This document shows, piece by piece, positions 45,355 through 57,694 of a stretch of DNA of 64,000 bases. The position numbers were made by a program, and so were the translations under genes. This DNA comes from Branchiostoma floridae (lineage: Eukaryota; Chordata; Leptocardii; Amphioxiformes; Branchiostomatidae), in the NCBI RefSeq assembly GCF_000003815.2, contig NC_049991.1, positions 17,377,083 through 17,441,082 on the forward strand, given 5' to 3'. Under the pieces are notes generated by a model that was not told the DNA's origin, made no database searches, and saw only the letters and a program-made list of their open reading frames with translations. The number at the start of each line of letters is the position of its first letter. Within the stretch, counting starts at the first letter, position 1.

Positions 45355-45970
45355 GGGCTGACATTCACCTCTCCTCACCTCAGCTGGATACTTGCGCTTG
45401 GAACTTGCACTCCGAACAGGCTGTTTCGGAATACACATTGGGTGGGACGGTTGTTAGATGGTATCTTTTTAATGATCAATCGATCAATCTTTATTGCACA
45501 TTCACCTCGCTCAAAGAAAATGGTACAAAATAGAATTTAGCCTCACCTCTGCTGGATACTTTCGCTAGGAACGGGCTGTTTCAGGATAGATATTGGGTGG
45601 GTCGTTTGTTAGATGGTATCTTGTATATACAATTTTTTTTAATCAATCAATCAATCTTTATTGCTATGCACATTCACCTCTTCTCACCTCAGTTGGATAC
45701 TATCGCTTAAGTAACGGGATGTTTCAGGATACATATTGCGCGGGACGAATGTTAGATCTCGTATCTTTTTAATGATCATTCAATCAATCTTTATTGCACA
45801 TTCACCTCTTCTCACCTCAGTTGGATACTATCGCTTAAGGAACAGGATGTTTCAGGATACATATTGGGTTGGACGAATGTTAGATCTGGTATCTTGAAGA
45901 TTTTTAATGATCAATCAGTCAATCTTTATTGCACATTCACCTCTTCTCACCTCAGTTGGATTCTTTTGCT
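45355..45970. repeat. Five-unit tandem array, 120-170 bp, containing a LINE tail on the minus strand
   Basis: Units share CATTCACCTCTTCTCACCTC, AGTTGGATACTATCGCTTA, GGATGTTTCAGGATACATAT, TTAGATNTGGTATCTT and TTTTAATGATCAATCAATC followed by TTTATTGCA. Starts lie near 45363, 45538, 45672, 45801 and 45936. On the minus strand TGCAATAAAGATTGATTGAT looks like a LINE 3' tail, so the repeat unit probably grew from a LINE end. Confidence 0.8.
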
Positions 45971-46022
45971 GATGGTGTGTGTACTCAAGAGACCTATTAA
46001 ATAGATAGTGTATACGTCTCCC

Positions 46023-46122
46023 NNNNNNNNNNNNNNNNNNNNNNNNNNNNNNNNNNNNNNNNNNNNNNNNNNNNNNNNNNNNNNNNNNNNNNNNNNNNNN
46101 NNNNNNNNNNNNNNNNNNNNNN
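46023..46122. other. Assembly gap, 100 N
   Basis: Exactly 100 unspecified bases, the usual placeholder for a gap of unknown size. A tandem array stops just to the left and a degenerate array begins just to the right, which probably caused the break. Any frame through it is meaningless. Confidence 0.98.
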
Positions 46123-46234
46123 CTCCCTTCCTCGGCAAACTCCCTTTCCCGGCACAAGAGAACATGGCCAACGTTAAAAATCGCGGACCAACGCCCGCCC
46201 CCCAAAAAAAGCCCCGTTCCGAAGACTGCAAGAG

Positions 46235-47660
46235 AGTCTATACCTGCATTGACATCTCCTTCCAGGAGTTTCATGTAATATCAGTATGGTTTCAATGTCA
46301 GCGTCTACCCTTCACTGCTTCAGCTATAACTAAGAAGTTTCAATGTTTACTGAAAGAACCAGTGAATTCCACACCCTTCAAACTTATGTGTCTGCGCCAG
46401 AAACCCGTTTGGGTAATATGTCATTTTTACATGTACATGTATCAGCATTTCTGTGCCTTCACTATATATGCTCATAATTTCTAGATTCTGGAGAGAATAT
46501 TATTTAGAATTTCATGCCCTATTCCCCATGATAAGAGCACCAGTCCTGCATACCCAGCTAGGTAATAGATCTCCCCCTACATGAGGGCACATCACCTTTC
46601 GTTATTGTCAGAATCTTTCTTCTGTGTACTTGCATCTGGACATCTCATCTCCTTGCCTCAATAGTTTGATGCATCTTGTAAAGTTGTATCAGCAAGGTTC
46701 TAATGTCAACGTCCACCCCATACACTGTAGCTATGTTTTCAAACTTACATGTAAGTTTCTTAATCAAAGAACCCTTGAATTCCACATCTTTCTGTTGCAT
46801 ATGTATCTGCATTTATGTACCTACGCCTACACTGTCTGATTTAATTTCTAGATTCTGAAGAGAATATCCTCTAGTAGAATTTCATGCCCTTCCCCGGTGA
46901 GGAGAGCACCCTGCATACCCAGCTAGGTAGTAGATCTTCCCCCCTACATGAGTACACATTCACCTTTCGTTATTGTCAGAATCTTTCTTCTGTGTACTTG
47001 CATCTGGACATCTCATCTCCTTGCCTCAATGGTTTGATGTATTTTGTAAAGTTGTATCAGCAAGGTTCTAATGTCAACTTTCACCCCAACATCCACCCCA
47101 TACATTGTAGCTATATTTTCAATCTTAAGTTTCTGAATCAAAGAACCCTTGAATTCCACATCTTTCTCTTGCATATGTATCTGCATTTATGTACCTGCAC
47201 CTACACTGTCTGATTTAATTTCTAGATTCTGAAGAGAATATCCTCTAGTAGAATTTCATGCCCTTCCCGGTGACGAGAGCACCCTGCATATACCCAGCTA
47301 GGTAATAGATCTTCCCCCCTACATGAGTGCACATCACCTTTCAGTATTGTCAGAATCTTTCTTTAGTACATGTATCTTGTAAAGTTGTAATTTGTATTAG
47401 CAAGGTTCTAATGTCAACATCCACCCCATACATTGTAGCTATATTTTCAATCTTAACTTTCTGAATTTAAAGAACCCTTGAATTCCACATCTTTCTCTTG
47501 CATATATATCTGCATTTATGTACCTACACCTACACTGTCTGATTTAATTTGTAGATTCTGAAGAGAATATCCTCTAGTAGAATTTCATGCCCTTCCCCGG
47601 TGACGAGAGCACCTTGCATACCCAGCTAGGTGATACATCTTCCCCCCTACATGAGTGCAC
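46235..47660. repeat. Tandem array, about four units of 330-370 bp, first unit diverged
   Basis: GATTCTGAAGAGAATATCCT, then AGAATTTCATGCCC, GAGAGCACCCTGCATACCCA, GCTAGGTAATAGATC, CCTACATGAG, GCACATCACCTTTC, TTGTATCAGCAAGGTTCTAA, TTGAATTCCACATCTTTC and TATCTGCATTTATGTACCT recur with starts near 46485, 46853, 47224 and 47555. Frames in units 2 and 3 share residues only because the DNA is repeated. Confidence 0.85.
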
Positions 47661-47819
47661 ATCACCTTTGCTTACTTACCTTGTCAGCACGGCTGTATGT
47701 CTGCCAGCTGCATTCCAAAGATAGCAGGATGGTCACCTTGATGAATAGTCACATCCGTTGTGGCAACATAGGAGGCGTATACCATGTAAAAAGGGGGCTT
47801 AAGATTGGCAACGAGAGAG

Positions 47820-48160
47820 TAAAAAACAGAACTTATGCAATGCAATAGGAAGAAAATGCCCTTGCGGTTCCAGAGCAAGCTGCTAGGGGGCCCAAACATA
47901 CATCACTTCTATTTTACATCACTGGCTATATGCCACCCAAAATTCAAGAGCATAGCATGTCCAGGTCAAAAGATACAAAAAAATGGTAGTTCTGCTGCAG
48001 TACCAAGGTCACATACCAGGGGGCCCAAAATCGAGCTTGACCTTTGTCTTCCCAACCCCTACCCACATACCAAATATCATTTTATGCTGACCACAAATAT
48101 CCGGAAACACAGACAGACACACCAAAAAACAATATGTCCATTTTCATTGAGGTAATAATG
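47820..48160 (-). mobile_element. CTCCATGAAA-family fragment, minus strand
   Basis: GCAAGCTGCTAGGGGGCCCAA and the end TTTTCATTGAGGTAATAATG match, on the minus strand, the TTGGGCCCCCTAGCGG and ACCTCCATGAAA parts of the repeat at 27419-28488. Confidence 0.55.
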
Positions 48161-49159
48161 ATGATAAATTATTTAATTGTATTATAGATTAGAATGATCA
48201 GGATTACCAAAAACTTTCACTCAATTGAACAGTATGGGACTGAATTGTTGACTTTGGAAGTGAAGATTTTATCATTATTCTTTGTGTTGAAATCTGAGCC
48301 TATATGTCCATGTTTGGTAAATAGTACCTTTAATGGCTTTATTCTGTCACGTTGCAGATATTTTTGTCTGACATTGACAGATAAGCTTTTCTATTGTCAT
48401 CCACCCTATCATTTCCTATCGCCAGAAAAAAATCCTCAGCAATTTTCTTTGCATGCACATCCAAACTCGGCTTTTAGCATGGTACAAATACCAGCCTTGC
48501 CGCTGCCTTGCTGCCTCTCGTCATGCATTGTTTGGATTCCCAATACATGAAATGAAATATAATTCCATCTATCTTAAAATCTTTTTCATTCATTTCCCCC
48601 GTTTTTTCCATTTTTTTTTTCAACGCAGTTTCTTAGAGTTAGACTGTAATCCCTTTTTATTTTGCAAAATACATCCAGACTGATTTCAATGTTATATTAT
48701 ATAAGATAGTTGAGACCATCCCCCTATAGTTAGTACCAATGGAACAGTCCGCAGGCTTGAAGGTAGCAGGGCTCTCCGTGGATCTTACAGCCCCAGTACA
48801 TTAGTACCAGTATATTACTTTGAAGGCTATCGTCTCAGCCAGTCAAGTTCATTCCCACATCGGTCTTGAGCAAATCGGGGCAAGATGGCACAGGCACTGC
48901 AGGAAATGTATGTAAAGAGCCTATTTCTTATCACTGTTTTTTTTTTTCAGTTTGTGTTAATATCTAATGTTTCTGTTGTCTGAAAGGATAATGAACTTGG
49001 TAATGTAAGATGTAATTTCCATGGGTCTAATGATCATTTTTGTATGCAAATGGCTCCCCTTTGGGGAACGTCTAGGTACAATGGAGTATATCTGTCATTG
49101 TCACGATGAGGCTGCATTTCAGACTCAGAGACAATATTTTCTTGCATTTGCCAAGAAGC

Positions 49160-49440
49160 TTATATTTTTGGTGGTGTCTGTATGTATATATAATATTTGT
49201 ATGTATATGAATGAACAGCATGACTCTAGAAGGCCTGGATGGATTGTATTGATATTTGACATGCGGGTAGGCCTTGATCAGATCTCCAGATGATTAGATT
49301 TGGGCCCCGTAGCAGCTTGTTACAGCACTGCAGCAGAACCTCAGGTTTTGATTCATGTATAAACGTAAGCTCCCCAAAACATAACCTTCTTGTAATCATA
49401 CCTGCTTTGTCACAGTCTTATAGTAGAATATATGATTGTG
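49160..49440 (+). mobile_element. CTCCATGAAA-family fragment, plus strand
   Basis: GGCCTGGATGGATTGTATTG, TTTGACATGCGGGTAGG and GATTAGATTTGGGCCCCGTA followed by GCAGCTTGTTACAGCACTGC match the internal part of the repeat near 27515-27620. Confidence 0.55.
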
Positions 49441-50229
49441 CATATTTGATGGTTGTGATATGTATCCATACAGCACCTTACAATTACATGTTTAATTAGA
49501 TATACCCACGGTAACTCAATTAAGACTTGCGTCTACATTTGAAAATTAGAGTATGTCTATATTTTGGGGTTTGATCCACAGTTAGATATGTTTCCATAAC
49601 AGTATGCTACTTATAGCTAACGGCAGATCTCACTGAAATGTGTACCGAGACCAAATAAAGACCTCGGCACTTTTTCAATAAGCCACAGCCAAAGCTGTAT
49701 GGATTTTCCATGCTTTTAGACACATATTGCAAAAGCAAACGTATGATTGCTGGAAGGTTGTGGTTGTTAGATTCGTTTTTTAGCCATGCCAAGCTGAAAA
49801 ATCAAACCAGAAGTACTCGCGAAATCCAAAGTACGTCAGAGAAATCGGATAGCATCATGATTAGCGTCCATTAAAGCTGCTTGGGTGAACCCACACCTAA
49901 CTTTGCTGACGTCTTTCCAGAAATAAGGGACCTTGTTAAGGTGTTTTTGATTTCGTGCGCAACAACATGTTCAAGGTGACAGAGCTTTCTGGGGTCAGGA
50001 CAAAGCTGGCGTTTATTCAGATGGAAGGTGCTCCAGCTGGTTCAAGGATCCTGAAGACTTTTCTGTCATATTTCTTTCATTAAAAGTTGACACTTCTCAA
50101 GCTTAACAGGATTGGAGTTTTGACAACTACTGAAACAATGCAATATTTCATTATATCCCATGCTGTTTTCTTCAAATTGCCAATTCGTGTTTTCGATGGG
50201 AGAGAATGAAATTATCTATTTGTAATTGA

Positions 50230-50645
50230 TTGATTGATTGATTGATTGAGTGAGTGAGTGAGTGAGTGAGTGAATGAGTGAGTGAATGAGTGAGTGAATG
50301 AGTGAGAGAGTGAGTATATGAGTGAGTGAGTGAGTATAAAGTATGGGAGAGTGAGTGAATGACTAAGCAAGGGAGGGACTGAATGCACATGAGTGAGTGT
50401 TCAAAGGTGTAAGTGAAAGAGTGAGTGAGTATGGGTGGGTGAGTGAGTGAGTGAATGAATGAATGAGTGAGCCAGCAAGTAATTGAGGAGCCATTTTTCA
50501 GGAGTTTGTGTATACAGAAAATAAATACATGATATTTATGTGTGACAGTGTTTGAAAAGACAGCAGCCCTGTAGGAGTTAGTGCTCCCCATCTGTTCCGT
50601 CTGTACAACAAACCCTCACAGCCGATCCAAACAGACCGTACATCA
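50230..50645. repeat. GAGT/GATT tetranucleotide repeat block, copy 1 of a duplicated segment
   Basis: Runs of GATT, then GAGT and GAAT with interruptions (50230-50475). They are followed by unique text (GAGGAGCCATTTTTCAGGAG, CAGAAAATAAATACATGATA, GACAGCAGCCCTGTAGGAG, CTCACAGCCGATCC) that recurs at 54355-54509. A minus-strand frame here is a translation of the repeat. Confidence 0.85.
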
Positions 50646-51752
50646 TTAGAAGGCACTTAACTGAATTACTAGGAATGGGGCACCTCCCCAGAGGGTGATA
50701 GACTTAAGTGGGATAAATTAGAATCAATCACAACAAAAGTGGAACGATTATCATAGTATTTTTATGAAAGTTAAAACCACTTGCTAATTTGACTTTGGAT
50801 AGGGTCAGTTTTTTATACTCTCCAAGCAGAGGTTTTGCTCTTACTGTTTTTGCTTTGGCTGTGTTTAAAGGCATTTTGCTGGGCTTTTCTTTTTTATTTT
50901 GAAAACAGTACAAAATAGAAGGACCAACAAAGAAGCCTAAAGTTGAACATGTAATACTAATAAAACAGCCAAACTTCTGCTTGAAGTGAAGTTTGTAACC
51001 TACTCAAAATCAATGATCATATGTTTGACTTAAAACCTATCAATGAAGGTCACAAAAGCAGAGACATTTGTCTGTGCCAACCCACAAGTCCTATTATGGT
51101 TTGAAATTGCAGAATGAATTTTATTTTATTTCTAAATCTAATGATATTCACCTTCAACTGTCAAGTGTGTATGTTCCTAACAAAGAAATACTGTCTTCCG
51201 AGCATGCAAGATATGAAAAACATGATTTGTGGTTGTCTTGTTTTACGACTTACCATTACTGACGTGGAAACCTACTATCATCTTTATTCTGTTATTGCAT
51301 TTTTATGTGAACAACTGAAGACGGTATCAATTCATGTCCGATTATAGTAATCAGATTTACCAATATTTATAATGTTCAGGCAATGCAGCGAGTGCTAGGT
51401 TTAGATAAACTAAATATTACCTTTCTTATATAATGTGTTGCATGCTGTTTTGAGCAGCGCACTAAAATTAATGGTTTAATCACGGACTGGGTATGAGATG
51501 GTGTGACAGGCGCATTCATCAGAACCCATAATGACCCCCAGGGGGTTTCACAGAAAGGGAGAGAAACTGACAGCCGCATATTTTGGTGCCACCATGTTCA
51601 TATCGGTTCTGTTGGGTTTATTATCTTTCTGCATCGTTGAGTTACTCATGATTGATACATACTACGTAACATTCATCTTGTAGATCATTCTTTGGGAGTT
51701 GTAGAAACCAAATAAGTATGACCTTTAGGAGAGTAACCTGTAGAAGGAACTA

Positions 51753-51959
51753 CTGTAAATGCAGAAACTTTCGCAGTAGTTTAATGTTCGCGATTTTCGC
51801 TGTGGCCGCCTCACCGCAAATTTAGATAGAACCGCCGCAAACATTTTTCCATGGCAGTAAGAGACTACAGTGCATGGTGCTACCGCGAACTTAAAAGCAC
51901 CACAAAATGTCATGTTTCCCGCTAAAATTAAATCCCCGCAAACTTAAATGCATTTACAG
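51753..51959. mobile_element. TA-flanked MITE with CTGTAAATGCA ends, copy 1
   Basis: The ends CTGTAAATGCAG and (inverted) CTGTAAATGCAT are flanked by TA. 207 bp. The interior alternates CGCGAA, CCGCAAAC and GCGGT boxes and carries TGCATGGTGCTACCGCGAAC, shared inverted with the copy at 55806-56011. Confidence 0.85.
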
Positions 51960-52527
51960 TACTCTGGGGGAACCTTTGATAAAAAAGTACACATTTTCTA
52001 ACAATTGTATTCAGATTCATAATCTGTATTTTTGCATTGACATGTCAGTTTATATAATATATAAAGAGTACTAGTATATATATTAAGGAAATCAGGTGCG
52101 TCAACAATCACTGATGTTTTGGAAGTGCGCAAGGTTACAGGTGCTCAAGCAACTGGATACCTGTAGTGGAAATGGTCACTGTGCAAGTAATTCACAAAAT
52201 CTACAAATCGAAAGAAATTAATTGCATATTAGCTAATTATCAAAGATACATTGTGTGTGACATTGGTTAAAAAATCTCTAACACATTCAATTCATCCTTG
52301 TAGAAGTGATGCCTTCAATCAATATTTCATAACAGTGAAGTCATGCCAGACTAAGCAGACTCAATTATATGTGTTACTAGTGCTCTGTATCCCAAGTAGT
52401 CTAATCTTGTACCTAACATTCTGCACACAATGTTGGATGACACAATGATAAATAGGGGATATGTTGCACAACCACATGCAAGCTACAAAGGGGATATAGT
52501 TAAGCCTGATGCATTTTTATCTAGTAA

Positions 52528-52876
52528 CAGGGCTCGAAATGCCACCTGCATATGCAGGTTATAGTGACTACTAGTAGGTAAAATTGGATTTCTGTAGTAT
52601 TTCTAGTATTTCTGGTGTCTCCAGCACCTAATCTGCAGTGGTCCATGTACTGGGTTTTGTACATAAATGTCCTATAATGTATAGGTGTAAATCATGCTTT
52701 TAGCTGCATTGACTGTTACCACCTATCAAGTATAAAAGAAAAAATAGCAATGATTCCTGAACAATTTTAGTATGATCTAAATTTAGAGTGGTGCGGGTTA
52801 AATTTGTCTGGTGCAGGTAATTTTCAATGTTACCTGCACCAGTGCAGGTATGCAGAAAGAAGTATTTTGAGCCCTG
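52528..52876. mobile_element. hAT-like MITE with CAGGGCTC ends and a 5-bp flank
   Basis: The ends CAGGGCTCGAAAT and (inverted) CAGGGCTCAAAAT. AGTAA directly precedes the left end and directly follows the right end. Inside are several inverted ACCTGCA/TGCAGGT boxes. The central GTCCATGTACTGGGTTTTGT matches, inverted, the partial copy at 8548-8683. Confidence 0.75.
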
Positions 52877-53329
52877 AGTAAGATTGTGTTGATGTCTATA
52901 CGATGGACCTTTTACTGGTCTAGCAGGGAAGAGGAAATCTTTGTTCCCTTTGAAGTCACAATAACAGTTTTCAGGTAACGACAGTGTTGCCGGTACATTC
53001 AAAGCTAGACATCTATCAAGATCTTTCTCTTTTGTTGATCGCTGAATGGGATTGGCAAGGTTCTGACAATTACACTATGTATAACTTGTTTTCATTAGGT
53101 CATGTTGAAGCTATGTAGTACATGTATCATATGCAAGGCTGTGTATAGACTTTAGTCCGGATCAGTGACACTTTCTTTGATAATTCTTATTCATGTCAGA
53201 GACAATCCCCAACCATTTAACTCTATAAGTAAAATGTATTTGAAGTTTATTTCCTAAAATGTGTAATTCAACAGAAGTGAATGGTTAAGCTTTTCCAAGG
53301 TAAAAATAGTAATGCGAAGCCCAGATGAT

Positions 53330-53695
53330 AAGTCCACATATTGAAGCAATCATAATAGACAAAGTTCCAAACAAAAATGCCCCTGCACTTCTACAATAAG
53401 CTGCTAGGATGCCCAAACTTCTGCCAGTCCTCTTTGCCACTGTCAAGCCATGTACCACAGACTACAATTTTGTGACTGTTACAGTAGTATCTTCAGGTCA
53501 AAAGATACAAAAAAAGCCAATTCAACTGCAGTACACTAAGAAGTTCCTAGGGGATCCAAAATCTAGTCATTTCAAGGTCTCATCAGAAAAATCCTCCCAG
53601 GCCATCTTGAGTTATTGTCACTAGGACACATACACAAAACGCTGCCAAACAACAAAACGTATAATCACCTCCATTTTTCATCATGGAAATAAAAG
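53330..53695 (-). mobile_element. CTCCATGAAA-family fragment, minus strand
   Basis: TAAGCTGCTAGGATGCCCAAA, TTCAGGTCAAAAGATACAAA and CACCTCCATTTTTCATCATG show the same layout as 47820-48160 and, inverted, as 27419-28488. Confidence 0.55.
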
Positions 53696-53869
53696 GTATC
53701 CTACCTCATCAGAGAGCTGGAAATAGAACCTCAAGACAGAAAGCTATTTGTTCTACCACAAGGTCATAAATTGAGGGCAGGTTCGGCTGGTGCTAGACGC
53801 CACAGAGGGATGGGTTTCCTAGTTAACTCTGACAGGACTGATAACATGTTCTACTAGCTGGAGGAAACA

Positions 53870-55310
53870 CTGTAGGAGGGAATTACGAGTTCTTCAGTGA
53901 CAAATTTCTTTCTCTGTTGAAATGGGAGGGTCAGGGAAATGGATTTGAAATGATGATGATAATGGGAGAGGGTTATTTCAACAAGATGGTAGCCTTAAGG
54001 TGATAAATAAAAGGCGTTTCAGTCTTTCTTTCAAATTGGTGATGATGGTTTCTCTGAGTGAACAGGATTCTGACAGTGTATGTTGAACATCAATTTTCCC
54101 ATCTTGAGCTTTAAGCTCCTGGATATGAAGGGACATGTGTAATTGTTTGAGTGAGTGAGTGAGTAAGTGAGTGAGTGAGTGAGTGAGTGAGTGAGTGAGT
54201 GAGAGTGAGTGAGTTAAAGTATGGGAGAGGGAGTGAATGAGTAAGCAAGGAACGGACTAAATGAGTGAGTGTTCAAAGGTGTTTACTAAGTGAATGAGTG
54301 AGGATGGGTGAGTGAGTGAATGAATGAATGAGTGAGCGAGCAAGTGATTGAGGAGCCATTTTTTAGGAGTTTGTGTATACAGAAAATAAATACATGATAT
54401 TTATGTGTGCCAGTGTTTGAAAAGACAGCAGCCCTGTATACGTAGGAGTTAGTGCTCCCCATCTGTTCCGTCTGTACAACAAACCCTCACAGCCGATCCT
54501 AACAGACCGGATATGAAGGATATGAAGGGACATGAAAGATTTCTAGTTCAAGTTTGGATTAACTAATTCCATTTGGACATATTACATTCCAAAAGTCATA
54601 CTTGTAAAGTTTGCTGTAGGTTCTAACTTCGTAGACTTTGTTCCAGCAAAAGAAGGATTATGACAAGGCTGCTCAGCGCAGGATGTTGAAGGAAAAAAAG
54701 TGTCCCTGGAAATTAGTTCTTCAGTGAAAAGTTACTCTCTGCTGAAATGAGAAGTTCAGGGAATTCGAAACAGCTTTGAAATGATGATAATGGGAGAGGG
54801 TTATTTCTGCGGCTTCCAACAAGATGGTAGCCTCAAGGTTCTAAATAAAAGGTGTTTCCATCTTTGTGGTAATGACGTTAATGATTTCTCCGAGTGTACG
54901 GGATTCTGTTGAACGTAATTTTGTCCATTTGGAGCTTGAAGCTTCTGGATATGAAGGGACATGAAAGATTTCTAGTTCAAGGTTGGATTAACTAATTCCA
55001 TTTGGAAAGAATAGATTGGAAAAGTCATATTAATTATGTAAATTTTGCTGTAGGTTCTAACTTCTTATTCATTAGACTTTGTTCCAGCAAAAGAATGATT
55101 ATTAGGCTGCTCCGTGCAGGATGTTGAAGGAAAAAAAGTGTCCCTGGAAATTAGTTCTTCAGTGAAAAATTACGTTCTCTGCTGAAATAGGAAGGTCAGG
55201 AAATTCGAAACAGCGAAACAGCTTTGAAATGATGATAATGGAAGACTGGGTCATTTCTGTGGATTCCAACAAGATGGTAGCCTCAAGGGTCGAAATAAAA
55301 GGTGTTTCAA
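53870..55310. repeat. Three-unit array of about 430 bp, split by the GAGT block
   Basis: GGATATGAAGGGACATGAAA, GATTTCTAGTTCAAGNTTGG, TTTGCTGTAGGTTCTAACTT, CAAAAGAANGATTAT, GTGTCCCTGGAAATTAGTTC, GATGATAATGGGAGAGGG and CAAGATGGTAGCCTCAAGG recur. Two full units start near 54515 and 54948; a partial first unit lies at 53870-54135. Confidence 0.8.
54140..54510. repeat. GAGT tetranucleotide block, copy 2 of a duplicated segment
   Basis: GAGT runs then the same downstream text as 50475-50640, with a 6-bp insertion (TACGTA) after CCCTGTA. It is inserted between TGAAGGGACATG and its second copy in the surrounding array. Confidence 0.85.
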
Positions 55311-55678
55311 TCTCCCTCTCAATGAATATTGTCTACTATAAACCACATAAACAAAATTTAATTGAATTTCCCAACAACTACATGCACATGTTTATGCATT
55401 GTTTTTATCTATTGAGACACAATGAATATTGACTACCAAAATGAAATATAAAACACAAGTAAATTCCCTAAACACTGCAGGCATGGTTTTTATTTTGTCA
55501 TAACCTGCACACACTAACTTTAAGTTAATGAATATTGACTTCCAAATGAACAAGAACAAACTGAATTCCCCTGGAAGTGAATAATAAAGGCACTGTTTTT
55601 ATTTATAAACTGTTATACATACACACCACAGCACAATGAATATTGACTACCAAATGTAATTAAAACCTCAAGTACAAA

Positions 55679-56139
55679 TTAAATTCCCAGAGAAAGAAAA
55701 TGATTGGCTCTTTGGTGGCTTACCCCTGACAGGTGACATTGAACCTGGGGCAATGATGGAGGAGCAATTGATTACCTAGGCAGAAAGTAAGAATGAAATC
55801 AGATACTGTTAAATTGTGCATTCGCGGGCATTTAATTTTGCGGTAACGGAAAAAAGGACTTTTCACAGTGGTTTTAAGTTCGCGGTAGCACCATGCACTG
55901 TAGTCTCTTACTGCCACAGAATAATGTTTGCGGCGGTTTTAAAGTTTGCGGTGAAGAGACGACCGTGGAACCGCAAACGTTAAACCACCGCGAACATTTC
56001 TGCATTTACAGTAATTTCCCAGCAAAAGAGAATGATTGGCTCTTTGGTGGCTTTTCCCTGACAGGTGACATTGAACCTAGGGCAATGATGGAGGAGCAAT
56101 TGATTACCTTTGGCAGAAAGTAAAAGTGAAATCAGATAT
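55679..56139. repeat. 125-bp direct duplication with a MITE between the copies
   Basis: AATGATTGGCTCTTTGGTGG, CCTGACAGGTGACATTGAAC and GGCAATGATGGAGGAGCAAT followed by TGATTACC occur at 55699-55800 and 56030-56130. Between them lies a TA-flanked MITE (55806-56011). Confidence 0.85.
55806..56011. mobile_element. TA-flanked MITE with CTGTAAATGCA ends, copy 2
   Basis: A somewhat eroded left end (CTGTTAAATTGTGCA) and an intact right end (TGCATTTACAG), TA on both sides, 206 bp. Inner GCGGTAGCACCATGCACTGT followed by AGTCTCTTACTGCCA matches the copy at 51753-51959 on the other strand. Confidence 0.8.
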
Positions 56140-56169
56140 TCATGAGGGCGCCCCGCTGGCTTGGAATGA

Positions 56170-57025
56170 AATCCCTGCCATATGGCATTAGCTGGTTCCG
56201 TACGATATCATAATGTTATTAATATTACTAGGCCAGAGTAGAGTTATTGTACCTATAACTATAAGGCTATACTTTTTAGCTCATGATGTTTGAAGTAACC
56301 GGTAGCAGCTCCTGTTTGTCTGCATGTACTGTAACCTTGGACTGCTGCGCTAGGTAGGTTTTTATAATATTACGTCCGAGAATGTTTCGCAGGAGGTTTT
56401 GTTTTTTAGGACTGGTTTGTCTGTCTGCATACATTGGTCAGATTAACTCAGAAAACCTATGAATGGTTTGTGGTACTAGGTTTTTCTTATTGGATTGTTT
56501 TATATTGTGGTATTAAGCCACTTCTGTATTATTGCTACATTGAATTCAAATGGTACAATGCTTTCAAAGTAAGTTTTACCATAAAAGTAGCAATTGTCCA
56601 TATGGCATTAATGGGCAGAGTCCTTACTATATCATAATGTTATTGACATTACCAGACTAGAGTAGAGTTGTACCCATACAGGCTATAGCTCATGATGTTT
56701 GAACTAACTGGTAGCAGCTCCTGTTTGTCTGCATGTACTGTAACCATGGACTGCTGTACTAGGTAGGCTTTTATAATATTACCTCCGTGAAAGTTTTACG
56801 AGAGGTATAGTTGTTTTTAAGGACCTGTTTGTTTGTCTGTTTGTGTTTCTGCATAACGTTAAATTGGTTGGCTTAACTCAGAAACCTGTCAATGGTTTGT
56901 GGTAATTTTTTATATGAGTACTTAGGTTTATGCTATGGTTTGTTTTGTGGATTTTATTATTAGCCACCTCTGCATTATTGCTACGTTTATGGTACAAAGC
57001 TTTGAAAATAGCAATTGTCCATTTT
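56170..57025. repeat. Two-unit duplication of about 420 bp
   Basis: CATATGGCATTA, ATATCATAATGTTATT, AGAGTAGAGTT, AGCTCATGATGTTTGAA, GGTAGCAGCTCCTGTTTGTC, TGCATGTACTGTAACC and TTTATAATATTACNTCCG recur in the same order (starts near 56178 and 56599). Confidence 0.8.
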
Positions 57026-57482
57026 TTTTTATTACCGGTAAGTCAAGACTGTTGCCTTGGGTCCCATAAAGTTAAATTTATACTAATCCTAACTGTGTAA
57101 TGTAAACACTAATTTGTTGCTGAATGCAGACCCTTTATGAAGTATTGGCCATTAGTAGATTCCTAGCATTTCTTTTTTAGAAGGACATTTATGAGAAAAA
57201 AATGCATTTAGGCATTCATAAAACACTGAGAACAAAACAGGTCCTTACATCATGTTTTTAACTAACGATTACTGCTAAGGGCAACAAAAGGTTTTGTTTG
57301 TGAAAAACATCTCTCCTCTGTCCTTGTTAACCACCTGCAGATCTATTTATGGATGAGGGTAGGAATGTAGCTGTGAACCTACCTGATAACCAAGAATTCA
57401 AAGTGATAAGAAAGCAGAAAAACATATTTTTTTAGATACTGACACATTTCTACCAATTGCTTAATTCAAGTACAGTAAGTGT

Positions 57483-57694
57483 AACACTAGTCCACCTTTA
57501 TCCGCAGGGTAACCTATATTCGTAGTGTTTACCCACACGGTGCTAAGGAATATCAAGTCGACGGACGGTGGTTTCAAGTTGTATTATGGTCAAACTAGTA
57601 CTTTGAAAATCGTCGGTAGACTTGATATCCATAAATACCCGTTTTTTAAAGCAACAGATATAGGTTACCCTGCGGATAAAGGTGAACTAGCGTT
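57483..57694. mobile_element. Foldback MITE, CTAGTTCACC family, copy 4 (best preserved)
   Basis: Left CACTAGTCCACCTTTATCCG, then GGGTAACCTATATTCG; right CAGATATAGGTTACCCTGCG, then GATAAAGGTGAACTAGCGTT. The inner ATATCAAGTCGACGGACGGT pairs with ACTTGATATCC. 212 bp. Confidence 0.85.

Noticed and set aside
45915-46484. Open frames crossing the N gap
   Set aside because: They contain 33 or more unknown residues and depend on an arbitrary gap length.
50172-50591. 139-codon minus-strand frame rich in SLTH repeats
   Set aside because: A direct translation of the GAGT tetranucleotide repeat.
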